Of a DNA stretch of 64,000 nucleotides, positions 41,834 to 50,700 are shown one piece after another. How positions within the stretch are numbered: the first letter of the stretch is position 1; every line of letters begins with the position of its first letter. A model generated the notes under the pieces. It was not told where the DNA came from, ran no database searches, and was given only the letters and a program-made list of their open reading frames with translations. A program made the translations under genes and the position numbers. The DNA is from Massilia antarctica (GTDB taxonomy: Bacteria > Pseudomonadota > Gammaproteobacteria > Burkholderiales > Burkholderiaceae_D). The stretch is from contig NZ_CP065053.1 of NCBI RefSeq assembly GCF_015689335.1, positions 5,766,001-5,830,000 of the forward strand. The letters run 5' to 3'.

Positions 41834-44800
41834 TACACTGCTCCTTCCAGATGCGCAGGCACTGCCACGCTTGATTTCTTTTCCATCTTCTTGGCGAAGG
41901 TACGCAGCAGCACGTAGAACACCGGCGTGAGGAACAGGCCGAAGAAGGTCACGCCCAGCATGCCGCCGAATACCGCCACGCCCATCGCATGGCGCATTTC
42001 GGCGCCGGCGCCGCTCGAAAACACCAGCGGTACCACGCCCATGATGAACGCGATCGACGTCATCAGGATCGGACGCAGACGCAGGCGGCAAGCTTCCAGC
42101 GCGGCTTCGACTATGGTGCGGCCATGGTCTTCAAGTTCGCGGGCGAATTCGACGATCAGGATCGCATTCTTGGACGCGAGCCCCACCAGCACGAACAGCG
42201 CGATCTGGGTAAAGATGTTGTTGTCGCCACCGGTGAGCTTGACGCCAATGAGGGCGCACAGGATCGACATCGGCACGATCAGGATCACGGCCAGCGGCAG
42301 GGTCCAGCTTTCGTACTGCGCGGCGAGCACCAGGAACACCAGCAGCACGCACAGCGGGAACACCAGCACCATCGTATTACCGGACAAGATCTCCTGGTAA
42401 GTCAGTTCGGTCCATTCGTACGACACGCCCTTCGGCAGCACTTCGGCGGCGATCTTTTCCAGCGCGGCCTGGGCCTGTCCGGACGAGACGCCGGGAGCCG
42501 GGCCGCCGTTCATGTCGGCCGAGACGTAGGCGTTGTAGCGCTGCACGCGGTCCGGACCGTAGGTATCCTTGACCCGCATCAGCGACGACAGCGGAATCAT
42601 TTCGCCTTTATCGTTACGTACCTTGAGCTGGGCGATCTGGTCGGCCTGCGAGCGGAACGGGGCATCGGCCTGCACGCGCACCTGGTAGGTACGGCCAAAC
42701 TGGTTGAAGTCGTTCACATACAGCGAGCCCAGATTGATCTGCAAGGTCTGGTAGATGGTCTGCAACGGCACGCCCAGCTGCTTGGCCTTGACCCGGTCGA
42801 CGTCCGCGAACAGCTGCGGCACGTTGATCTGGAAGCTGGAGAACACGCCGGCCAGCTGCGGGTTCTGCCACGCTTTCATTTGCATCGCCTGGCTGGCCTT
42901 GTACAACTCGTCGTAGCCCACGTTGCCGCGGTCTTCCAGCATCATCTTGAAGCCGCCGATGGTACCCAGGCCGTTGACCGGCGGTGGCGGGAACACCATG
43001 ATGAACGCATCCTGGATGGCGCCGAGGCGCTTGTTCACTTCCTGCGCGATTTCCGGGCCCGATTCGCCCTTGCCGGTACGCTTGTCGAACGGCTTGAGGG
43101 TAAAGAACACGATGCCCGAATTCGGCGCATTGGTAAAACCGTTGATCGACAGACCCGGGAAGGCGACCGACGATTCCACGCCAGGCACGCCGGCGGCGAT
43201 TTCCGACATCTTGCGGATCACGGTATCGGTGCGGTCCAGCGAGGCGGCGTCGGGCAACTGGGCGAAGCCGACCAGATACTGCTTGTCCTGGGCCGGCACG
43301 AAGCCGCTCGGCACGGCCTTGAACATGAACACGGCAGCCACGGCCAGCACGGCGTACACCACCAGCGAAATGCCTTTGCGCTTGAGCACAACGTTCACGC
43401 CACCTTCGTAGCGGGTCGATGCGCGCCCAAAAAAGCGGTTGAACCAGGCGAAGAAGCCGCCGAACAGTTTGTCCATCACGCGGGTCAGGCCATCTTTCGG
43501 CGCATGGTGCGGCTTGAGCAAGGCGGCGGCCAGGGCCGGCGACAGGGTCAGCGAGCTGAATGCCGAAATCACGGTCGAAATGGCGATCGTCAGCGCGAAC
43601 TGGCGATAGAACTGGCCCGACAGGCCGGCCACGAACGCAATCGGCACGAACACGGCGCACAGTACCAGCGCGATGGCGATGATCGGACCGCTCACCTCTT
43701 TCATGGCCTGCACCGTCGCGTCGCGCGGGCTCAAGCCCTCCTGGATGTTACGTTCGACGTTTTCCACCACCACGATGGCGTCATCGACCACGATACCGAT
43801 GGCCAGTACAAGCCCGAACAGCGACAAGGTATTGATCGAAAAGCCAAAGCCCAGCATCACGGCGAAGGTACCGATGATCGACACCGGCACCGCCAGCAGC
43901 GGAATGATCGATGCGCGCCAGGTTTGCAGGAAGATGATCACCACCAGCACCACCAGGGCCACCGCTTCGAGCAGGGTGTGGATGACGGCCTTGATCGACT
44001 CCTGCACGAACTGGGTCGGGTCGTACACGACGCTGAAGTCTACGCCTTCCGGGAAGTCCTTTTTCAGTTCCGCCATCTTGGCGCGCACGTCGGCCGACAG
44101 TTGCAGCGCGTTGGCGCCGGGCGCCTCGAAAATCGCGATGGCCGCGGCCGATTTATTATTCAGCAGCGAACGCAGGGAGTACGAGTTCGAGCCCAGCTCG
44201 ATGCGTGCCACGTCGCGCAGATGGGTAATGGCGCCGTCGGACCCGGTACGCACGATGATGTCGCCGAATTCCTCGACGCTGGTCAGGCGGCCCTGGGTGT
44301 TGACGGTCAGCTGGAACTCGGAACCTTTCGATGGCGACGCGCCGATCACGCCGGCGGCGACCTGCACGTTCTGCTCGCGCACGGCGGCGACGATGTCGGA
44401 CGCGGTCATGCCGCGCGCCGCGACCTTTTGCGGATCGAGCCAGACGCGCATGGCGTAGTCGCCCGCGCCGAACAGCTGGGTTTCACCCATGCCCTGGATA
44501 CGGGCCAGCTGGTCTTTCACGTTCAGCACCGCGTAGTTGCGCAGGTAGACGTCGTCGTAGCGGCCCGTTGGCGAAACCAGGTGAACCACCATGGTCAGGT
44601 TGGGCGAGCTTTTCACGGCCGTCACGCCGATCTGGCGCACTTCCTCGGGCAGGCGCGGCAAGGCGCGCTGGATGCGGTTCTGTACCTGCGACTCGGCCTG
44701 TTCGACGTTGGTGCCGACCTTGAACGTCACGGTCAGGGTCAGCGAACCGTCGGAGGTGTTCTGCGACGACATGTACAGCATGTTTTCGACGCCGTTGATC

Positions 44801-45009
44801 TGCTCCTCCAACGGCGCGGCGACGGTTTCGGCGATCACTTTCGGGTTCGCGCCAGGATACTGCGCACGCACCACCACCGAAGGCGGCACCACGTCAGGGT
44901 ATTCGGAGATCGGCAGCTTGAAGATCGACAGCAGGCCGGCCACGAATACGATAATCGACAGGACGGCCGCGAAAATCGGCCGGTCGATGAAAAATCGTGA
45001 AAAGTTCAT
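41833..45009 (-). CDS. RND multidrug efflux inner-membrane transporter (AcrB/MexB type)
   Basis: A 1058-residue hydrophobe/amphiphile efflux (HAE1) pump with twelve membrane segments and two large periplasmic loops. The proton-relay Asp pair is in VLAIGIVVDDAIVVVENVER. It opens MNFSRFFIDRPIFAAVLSI, as AcrB-type pumps do. It exports drugs, dyes or detergents using the proton gradient. Co-transcribed with the adaptor upstream (5 nt gap) and the outer-membrane channel downstream. Confidence 0.96.
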   Translation of the reverse strand: MNFSRFFIDRPIFAAVLSIIVFVAGLLSIFKLPISEYPDVVPPSVVVRAQYPGANPKVIAETVAAPLEEQINGVENMLYMSSQNTSDGSLTLTVTFKVGTNVEQAESQVQNRIQRALPRLPEEVRQIGVTAVKSSPNLTMVVHLVSPTGRYDDVYLRNYAVLNVKDQLARIQGMGETQLFGAGDYAMRVWLDPQKVAARGMTASDIVAAVREQNVQVAAGVIGASPSKGSEFQLTVNTQGRLTSVEEFGDIIVRTGSDGAITHLRDVARIELGSNSYSLRSLLNNKSAAAIAIFEAPGANALQLSADVRAKMAELKKDFPEGVDFSVVYDPTQFVQESIKAVIHTLLEAVALVVLVVIIFLQTWRASIIPLLAVPVSIIGTFAVMLGFGFSINTLSLFGLVLAIGIVVDDAIVVVENVERNIQEGLSPRDATVQAMKEVSGPIIAIALVLCAVFVPIAFVAGLSGQFYRQFALTIAISTVISAFSSLTLSPALAAALLKPHHAPKDGLTRVMDKLFGGFFAWFNRFFGRASTRYEGGVNVVLKRKGISLVVYAVLAVAAVFMFKAVPSGFVPAQDKQYLVGFAQLPDAASLDRTDTVIRKMSEIAAGVPGVESSVAFPGLSINGFTNAPNSGIVFFTLKPFDKRTGKGESGPEIAQEVNKRLGAIQDAFIMVFPPPPVNGLGTIGGFKMMLEDRGNVGYDELYKASQAMQMKAWQNPQLAGVFSSFQINVPQLFADVDRVKAKQLGVPLQTIYQTLQINLGSLYVNDFNQFGRTYQVRVQADAPFRSQADQIAQLKVRNDKGEMIPLSSLMRVKDTYGPDRVQRYNAYVSADMNGGPAPGVSSGQAQAALEKIAAEVLPKGVSYEWTELTYQEILSGNTMVLVFPLCVLLVFLVLAAQYESWTLPLAVILIVPMSILCALIGVKLTGGDNNIFTQIALFVLVGLASKNAILIVEFARELEDHGRTIVEAALEACRLRLRPILMTSIAFIMGVVPLVFSSGAGAEMRHAMGVAVFGGMLGVTFFGLFLTPVFYVLLRTFAKKMEKKSSVAVPAHLEGAV

Positions 45010-45014
45010 GTGAA

Positions 45015-46295
45015 TTATTCCTTGGTTTTAGCCGATGCGTCGGCAACCTTGATCTCGGCCTTGGCTCCGGCCTTGGCCTCCGCCTCGGCGGATTTCGGGT
45101 CCGCTGTTTTGCTGTCGTCCGCCTTTGCCTGCGGCGCCTTGCCGTCCTGGTCCATCGCCACCATCTGGGCCGTCACCGGCGCGCCGGGCTGCACGCGCTG
45201 CAAGCCGTTGACGATGATTTTTTCGCCCGGCTTGACGCCGCTGCGCACCACGCGCAAGCCGTCGATGGACGGGCCCAGGGTCACGGCGCGGTATTCGGCC
45301 TTGCTGTCGGCGCCGATCACGTAGACGAATTTGCGGTTCTGGTCCGTGCCGATGGCGCGGTCGTTGATCAGGACCGCCTTCGCTTGCGTGCTGTCGCTGC
45401 CGCTCAACTGAACCCGTGCGAACAGGCCCGGAACGAGCGTGTTGTCGGTGTTGTCGAACATGGCGCGCATGCGCACGCTGCCGGTGGCCGAATCAAGGCG
45501 GTTGTCGACGAATTCGAGCTTGCCTTCGTGCGGGAAGCCGCTTTCGTTGGCCAGCCCGATCTTGACCGGCACCGTGGCGCCCTTCTGGGCCACGCGGCCG
45601 ACGCGCAGGTAGGTATCTTCGTCGCCGTCGAAGGTGGCGTAGATCGGATTGCTCGACACCACCGAGGTCAGGATCACGCTGCCGTCGACCAGGTTACCGG
45701 TGGTGACTTCGGCTTTCGAGACGCGCCCGCCGATCGGCGCGTGCACATTGGTGTAGCTCAGGTTCAGGCGCGCCGCTTCGAGCGAGGCCTGGGCCGCGCG
45801 CACGTTGGCGTCCAGTTCCTTCAGGCCCGAGGCCTTTTCATCGAACTCGCGCTGGGCGATCGCCTTGTCGCCCAGCAGGCGCTCGGCGCGGGCCAGTTCC
45901 AGCTTGGCCAGGTCGGCGCGCGCGCGGGCCGAGCTGACGGCAGCTTCGGCGCGGTTCGCCTCGGCCTGGTACGGGCGCGGGTCGATCACGAACAGCACAT
46001 CGCCTTTCTTGACGACGCTGCCCGGCTTGAAATTCATCGACGTGATGAAACCATTCACGCGCGCGCGGATGTCGACCCGGTCCACCGCTTCGAGGCGGCC
46101 CGAAAACTCCTGGGTCTCGTTGACCGAGCGCTCGATCACGGTGGCGGCGGTGATCGGCGGCCCCGCCGGCGCCGCCGGCTGGGCCTTGCTATTTGCGTCT
46201 TCACAACCCGCCAGCGACAAGGCCGCCAGTCCCGCCAGTGCCATCGCGGTGGCCAGCGGCCGGGCGAAGGTCATTAATCGATTAGTGGTTTTCAT
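45015..46295 (-). CDS. RND efflux periplasmic adaptor subunit
   Basis: A 426-residue membrane-fusion protein with a lipoprotein signal (LAALSLAGCEDANSK). Lipoyl, alpha-hairpin and beta-barrel parts are visible: RVNGFITSMNFKPGSVVKKGDVLFVIDPRPYQAE, then about residues 110-190 coiled hairpin, then LSYTNVHAPIGGRVSKAEVTTGNLV. The C-terminus (about 380-426) is a charged Ala/Lys/Asp tail not usual for the family. First gene of the pump operon. Upstream (46296-46463) a TTAATGA direct repeat may be a regulator site. Confidence 0.94.
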   Translation of the reverse strand: MKTTNRLMTFARPLATAMALAGLAALSLAGCEDANSKAQPAAPAGPPITAATVIERSVNETQEFSGRLEAVDRVDIRARVNGFITSMNFKPGSVVKKGDVLFVIDPRPYQAEANRAEAAVSSARARADLAKLELARAERLLGDKAIAQREFDEKASGLKELDANVRAAQASLEAARLNLSYTNVHAPIGGRVSKAEVTTGNLVDGSVILTSVVSSNPIYATFDGDEDTYLRVGRVAQKGATVPVKIGLANESGFPHEGKLEFVDNRLDSATGSVRMRAMFDNTDNTLVPGLFARVQLSGSDSTQAKAVLINDRAIGTDQNRKFVYVIGADSKAEYRAVTLGPSIDGLRVVRSGVKPGEKIIVNGLQRVQPGAPVTAQMVAMDQDGKAPQAKADDSKTADPKSAEAEAKAGAKAEIKVADASAKTKE

Positions 46296-46463
46296 GTTGT
46301 TCCTCTTATTAATGAAAATATTTAATGAGTCAGGCGGTAAGCGAGGCTACAGCGACCTGCGGTGGTGCGAAAAGGCGAAAAGGGTCCGTACGCTGCGGCG
46401 AGGATCTCTCAGCGCAGCTGCACGGGGGGTAACTGGTGGTGGTGCTACGGGTGACGCGTTATG

Positions 46464-47309
46464 TCAGGGTGGGCTGGGCGGAGCGTCCAGGCCAAGTAAA
46501 AAATTTCCGATTTCATGCAGCGCAACGGCCCTGCAGGCACATTCATTGCGCGCGGCCGGGTCTTGCAGCGGCGCCGGCGCCATCCGTTTGACCGTGGTGG
46601 TGACGCCGCAAGTAGCCAGCTTGGCGCCATATTGTTCCGCCTCGTCGCGCAGGGGATCGTCTTCGGCCGACAGGATCAGCGCCGGCGGCAGATTCTTCAG
46701 CCGGCTCGATTGCAGCGGCGACGCGTACGGGTGCGTGCGGTCGGCGGCATTGGGCAGGTAGCCGCGGTAGCTCGCCGCGCAGCTGTCGGCCACGCCGGCC
46801 CGGCTGGGGTCCTGCGGAATTTCGCGCATCGAGCAGGTCGACAGGCCCGGATCGAGCATCGGCATGATCAGGATCTGGCCGGCCAGTGCCGGGCCGCCCC
46901 GGTCACGCGCGATCAGCGCGCACACGGCGGCCAGGTTGGCGCCTGCTTCAATGCCCGACACCACCAGGCGCTTGCCGTTCCATCCCAGCTTGGCCTTGTG
47001 CTTCTTGGCCCACACCAGCACCGCGTGCGCATCCTCGGCGGCGGCGGGAAACGGCCGCTCGGTCGCCAGGGTGTAGCACGATGCCAGTACCAGGTTCTGG
47101 GTCGAGCAGCTGGCCAGGTGGCGCAGGAATTCGTCCGCCTCGTCGAGGTCGCCACCGACAAAGCCGCCGCTGTGAAAGAACACGATCAGGCCATCCTTCT
47201 TGGCGCCGGCGTCGCCGCCCGCATACAGACGCGCAGCCAGCTGGCCTTCGGCCCCCGCAACCTCAAGGTCGCGGATTTTCAACTGCGCCGGCGCGTCCAC
47301 GCGATTCAT
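46464..47309 (-). CDS. Alpha/beta-hydrolase-like protein, probably catalytically altered
   Basis: A 281-residue protein of the hormone-sensitive lipase-like family. The oxyanion-hole motif is FFHSGGFVGGD, and the acid residue is in ILSAEDDPLRDEAEQYG. The nucleophile elbow reads VSGIEAGANLA where the family has GDSAGG: the catalytic Ser position holds Glu, and no catalytic His is evident after MAPAPLQDP. It may be a non-enzymatic binding protein. It overlaps the small exported gene upstream (ATGA) and lies upstream of the efflux operon with about 170 bp between. Confidence 0.8.
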   Translation of the reverse strand: MNRVDAPAQLKIRDLEVAGAEGQLAARLYAGGDAGAKKDGLIVFFHSGGFVGGDLDEADEFLRHLASCSTQNLVLASCYTLATERPFPAAAEDAHAVLVWAKKHKAKLGWNGKRLVVSGIEAGANLAAVCALIARDRGGPALAGQILIMPMLDPGLSTCSMREIPQDPSRAGVADSCAASYRGYLPNAADRTHPYASPLQSSRLKNLPPALILSAEDDPLRDEAEQYGAKLATCGVTTTVKRMAPAPLQDPAARNECACRAVALHEIGNFLLGLDAPPSPP

Positions 47310-47500
47310 TCCGCCACTCCCGGCTCTTCATCGGCGCTGGCGACCAGGGTGCTGCCGAACAGGTCATGTGCGAGTGCGTCAAAACCGACGCTCTCGGCGC
47401 TTGCCGCTTGCGGAAACTGGTCGGTCAGGGCGGTGCCGGTCAGTGTCAACATCGCCATTGCAAGCGTCGCGACCAACATGATTGCTTTTTGATAACGCAT
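47306..47500 (-). CDS. Small exported protein, 64 aa
   Basis: A 64-residue frame with a signal-peptide-like N-terminus (KAIMLVATLAMAMLTLTGTAL) and an acidic remainder (DALAHDLFGSTLVASADEEPG). The stop overlaps the hydrolase-like start by 4 nt, so they are probably translated together. No family is recognised. It is divergent from the LysR gene across a 132-bp region. Confidence 0.6.
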   Translation of the reverse strand: MRYQKAIMLVATLAMAMLTLTGTALTDQFPQAASAESVGFDALAHDLFGSTLVASADEEPGVAE

Positions 47501-47600
47501 AAAAAGTTCCCCTTTCCTTCCTTTGTCCCTACATCCTTTGATGCAGTACGGTCACTTTAAACTTGTTCTACAATCTGATAAAGAGGGCAAGAGCGAATTG

Positions 47601-47622
47601 ATTGTTCAGAATTCTGAACAAT
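47601..47622. promoter_or_regulatory. Perfect 22-bp palindrome upstream of the LysR gene
   Basis: The 11-nt arm ATTGTTCAGAA and its exact complement meet with no spacer. It lies 10 bp before the LysR start, next to the AGGAGG-like ribosome-binding site, and inside the region divergent to the small exported protein/hydrolase genes. It looks like an operator for autoregulation or for the divergent operon, bound by the adjacent LysR protein or by a TetR/AcrR-type dimer. Confidence 0.6.
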
Positions 47623-47632
47623 ACGGAGGAAT

Positions 47633-48550
47633 ATGAATAAATTGCAAGCGATGGAAGTGTTTGTGCAGGTGGTCGACGCCGGGGGCTTCACGCGCGCGGC
47701 CGAGAACATGCAGTTGCCCAAGGCCACCGTCTCGACCCTGGTGCAAGCGTTGGAACTGGCGCTCGAAGTAAAGCTATTGCACCGCACCACGCGCCATGTC
47801 AGCGTCACCGCCGACGGCGCCGCCTACTACGAGCGCTGCCTGCGCATCCTGTCGGACGTGCGCGAAGCCGAGGAATCGCTCTCGCGCAACCGCGCCAATC
47901 CGAGCGGACGGCTGCGGGTCGATGTATCGAGCGGCGTCGCCAACGATATCCTGATTCCGGCGCTGTCCGATTTTTTCCAGCGCTACCCGGACATCCGCAT
48001 CGACCTCGGATGCAGCGACCGTCCGGTGGACCTGATCGAAGAAGGCGTCGATTGCGCCATCCGCGGCGGCAACCTGCCCGATTCGGCCCTGATCGCGCGC
48101 CGCATCGGCGTCCTGCATTTTGTCACCTGCGCCACGCCGGCCTACCTGGACCAGCACGGGCGCCCCACACATCCGAACGACCTGGCCAGCCACCGCTGCA
48201 TCAACTACTTTTCCACCAAGACCGGCAAGACCTACGACTGGGATTTCGCGCGCGGCGACGAAGTGATCAACATCGCGGCCCCGGCCTGCCTGGCCGTGAA
48301 CGATTCGACCGCCTATATGCGGGCCGGCATGCAGGGCCTGGGGCTGGTGCAGATGTCGAGCTTCATGGCCGAATCGATGGTCGCCGCCGGCACCCTGGAA
48401 ATCGTCCTTGCCGACTGGACCAGCACCCCGCTGCCGATCAACGTGGTGTACCCTCAAAACCGCCATCTGTCGGCCAAGGTGCGCGTATTCGTGGAATGGG
48501 TGGCCGACCTGTTCCTCACCCATCCACAGCTGCAACTGCAAAGGCTCTGA
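47633..48550 (+). CDS. LysR family transcriptional regulator
   Basis: A 305-residue LysR protein. The helix-turn-helix is in MEVFVQVVDAGGFTRAAENMQLPKATVSTLVQALE, and a substrate-binding domain follows (SSGVANDILIPALSDFFQRYPDIRIDLGCSDRPVDLIEEGVDCAIRGG). The subfamily pattern is that of CrgA-like regulators with a short C-terminus. The effector is unknown. The D-2-hydroxyacid dehydrogenase starts 1 nt after its stop and is therefore likely its co-transcribed partner. The palindrome upstream suggests autoregulation. Confidence 0.92.
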   Translation: MNKLQAMEVFVQVVDAGGFTRAAENMQLPKATVSTLVQALELALEVKLLHRTTRHVSVTADGAAYYERCLRILSDVREAEESLSRNRANPSGRLRVDVSSGVANDILIPALSDFFQRYPDIRIDLGCSDRPVDLIEEGVDCAIRGGNLPDSALIARRIGVLHFVTCATPAYLDQHGRPTHPNDLASHRCINYFSTKTGKTYDWDFARGDEVINIAAPACLAVNDSTAYMRAGMQGLGLVQMSSFMAESMVAAGTLEIVLADWTSTPLPINVVYPQNRHLSAKVRVFVEWVADLFLTHPQLQLQRL

Positions 48551-48551
48551 C

Positions 48552-49496
48552 ATGCAAACGATCGTCTTTCTGGACCGCGACAGTCTCCAGGCGCACGTGC
48601 GCCGCCCCGCATTCGAACATGAGTGGCGCGAGTACGCCGCCAGCGGCGCCGGCGACGTGGTGGAGCGCCTGCGCGGCGCTACCATCGCCATCACCAATAA
48701 GGTTCCGCTGCGCGCGGCCGACATCGCCCAGCTGCCGGACCTGAAATTGGTGGCCATTTCCGCCACCGGCACCAACAATGTCGATCTCGACGCCTGCCGC
48801 GAGCGCGGCATCGTCGTCTCGAACATCCGCAATTACTCGCTGGTGCCGGTGCCGGAGCACTGCTTCAGCCTCATTCTCGCCTTGCGCCGCAATCTGAAGG
48901 CCTACGGCACCGACGTCGACGCCGGGCACTGGCAGAGGTCGAGCCAGTTTTGCCTGCTCAGCCACCCGATTGCCGACCTGGCGGGCAGCCGCCTCGGCAT
49001 CGTCGGTTACGGCGCCCTCGGCAAGAAGGTGGCGGCCATCGGGCGCGCCTTCGGCATGCGCGTGTGCGTGGTGTCGCGCTCGAAGGTGGACGACCCCGGA
49101 GTCGAGGTGCTCACGCTCGACGAACTGCTGCACACCTGCGATGTGGTCAGCCTGCACCTGCCGCTGACCGCGCAGACGGCCAACATGATCGGCGCCGGGC
49201 AACTGGCCCGAATGAAGCCAGGCGCCCTCTTGATCAACACGGCGCGCGGCGGCCTGGTCGATGAAGCGGCGCTGGCGCGGGCGCTGACCGGCGGCGTGCT
49301 GGGAGGCGCCGGTTTCGATGTGCTGAGCACCGAGCCGCCGGCGCCGGACAATCCGCTGCTGGCCCTGCGGCTGCCGAATTTCATCCTGACGCCGCACGTG
49401 GCCTGGGCCAGCGCCGGGGCGATGCAAACCCTGGCCGATATGCTGATCGATAACGTCGAGGCGTTCGCGGCCGGCCAACCCTTGAACGTGGTCTGA
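48552..49496 (+). CDS. D-2-hydroxyacid dehydrogenase family protein
   Basis: A 314-residue NAD(P)-dependent dehydrogenase. The catalytic Arg/Glu/His pattern lies in AISATGTNNVDLDACRERGI, ILINTARGGLVDEAALARAL and ILTPHVAWAS; the Rossmann loop is GIVGYGALGKKVAAIGRAFG. It resembles glycerate and hydroxypyruvate reductases or 2-ketoacid reductases; the exact substrate is unclear. ATG 48552 directly follows the LysR stop. It converges on a flavin-dependent L-2-hydroxyacid oxidase. Confidence 0.9.
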   Translation: MQTIVFLDRDSLQAHVRRPAFEHEWREYAASGAGDVVERLRGATIAITNKVPLRAADIAQLPDLKLVAISATGTNNVDLDACRERGIVVSNIRNYSLVPVPEHCFSLILALRRNLKAYGTDVDAGHWQRSSQFCLLSHPIADLAGSRLGIVGYGALGKKVAAIGRAFGMRVCVVSRSKVDDPGVEVLTLDELLHTCDVVSLHLPLTAQTANMIGAGQLARMKPGALLINTARGGLVDEAALARALTGGVLGGAGFDVLSTEPPAPDNPLLALRLPNFILTPHVAWASAGAMQTLADMLIDNVEAFAAGQPLNVV

Positions 49497-49521
49497 CACG
49501 CCGCGCGCGAGTCGCGGGGCC

Positions 49522-50667
49522 TTAAAAGGTTCCCGGCAACAGAATCCGCTGGTCGACATCGTTCACGTCGCGCAGGCCGCAAAATGCCATCGTCAGATCG
49601 AGTTCGTTGCGGATGATGTCCAGGCACTTGGTCACGCCCTGCTCGCCCATCGCTCCCAGCCCGTACAGGAAAGGCCGGCCGATATACACGCCCTTGGCAC
49701 CGAGTGCCAGCGCGCGGATCACATCCTGCCCCGAGCGCACGCCGCCATCCATGTGCACTTCGATGCGTTTGCCCACCGCCTCCACGATGGCCGGCAGCGC
49801 GCCGATGCTCGACTGCGCGCCATCGAGCTGGCGCCCGCCATGGTTGGACACGATCAGCGCGTCGGCCCCGCTGTCCGCCGCCAGGCGCGCATCCTCGGCA
49901 TCCATGATGCCCTTGATGATCAGTTTTCCGCCCCAGCGCTGCTTGATCCACTCCACATCGGCCCACGACAGCGCCGGATCGAACTGCTGCGAAGTCCATG
50001 CCGACAGCGACGACATGTCCGACACATCGCTGGCATGGCCGACGATGTTGCCGAAGCCGCGCCGCGGCGTGCGCAAGATGCCCATGACCCAGCGCGGCTT
50101 GGTCATCAGGTTGACGATGTTCGCCAAGGTCATTTTGGGCGGGGCCGTCATGCCGTTGCGGATATCCTTGTGGCGCTGGCCCAGCACCTGCAAGTCGAGC
50201 GTGAGCACCAGCGCCGAACAGCGCGCCGCCTTGGCGCGGTCGATCAGGCGGTTGATGAATTCGCGGTCCTTCATCACATACAGCTGGAACCAGAACGGCT
50301 TGGTCGTATGCGCCGCCACATCCTCGATCGAACAGATGCTCATGGTCGACAAGGTGAACGGCACGCCGAACCGTTCGGCGGCGCGCGCGGCCAGGATTTC
50401 GCCGTCCGCATGCTGCATGCCGGTCAGGCCGGTCGGCGCCAGGGCCACCGGCATCGCCACCTCCTGCCCCACCATCGTGCTGCGCGTGGTGCGGTCGGCC
50501 AGGTTGACCGCCACCCGCTGGCGGAATTTGATCTTCGCGAAATCGTCGCTGTTGGCGCGGTAGGTGGATTCGGTCCAGGAACCGGCGTCGGCGTAGTCGT
50601 AGAACATGCGCGGCACGCGCTTGCGCGCCAGCACCCGCAGGTCTTCAATCGTCGTGATGATGGTCAT
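49522..50667 (-). CDS. FMN-dependent L-2-hydroxyacid dehydrogenase/oxidase (LldD type)
   Basis: A 381-residue TIM-barrel flavoprotein. FMN and substrate residues are seen in ALAPTGLTGMQH, PFWFQLYVMKDREF, LIVSNHGGRQLDG (catalytic His) and HMDGGVRSGQDVIRALALGAKGVYIGRPFLYG. It belongs to the L-lactate dehydrogenase/glycolate oxidase family and oxidises L-2-hydroxyacids to 2-oxoacids. With the convergent D-2-hydroxyacid dehydrogenase it could interconvert hydroxyacid stereoisomers, which is inference. ATG 50667 fits the family length. Confidence 0.94.
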   Translation of the reverse strand: MTIITTIEDLRVLARKRVPRMFYDYADAGSWTESTYRANSDDFAKIKFRQRVAVNLADRTTRSTMVGQEVAMPVALAPTGLTGMQHADGEILAARAAERFGVPFTLSTMSICSIEDVAAHTTKPFWFQLYVMKDREFINRLIDRAKAARCSALVLTLDLQVLGQRHKDIRNGMTAPPKMTLANIVNLMTKPRWVMGILRTPRRGFGNIVGHASDVSDMSSLSAWTSQQFDPALSWADVEWIKQRWGGKLIIKGIMDAEDARLAADSGADALIVSNHGGRQLDGAQSSIGALPAIVEAVGKRIEVHMDGGVRSGQDVIRALALGAKGVYIGRPFLYGLGAMGEQGVTKCLDIIRNELDLTMAFCGLRDVNDVDQRILLPGTF

Positions 50668-50700
50668 GCATCTCCTTGTTGGCGTCGTGCTTGTCGTATT

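Noticed and set aside
41989..45000. A 1003-codon plus-strand frame antisense to the RND pump
   Set aside because: It is a codon-bias shadow rich in His, Arg and Gln with no domain signal.
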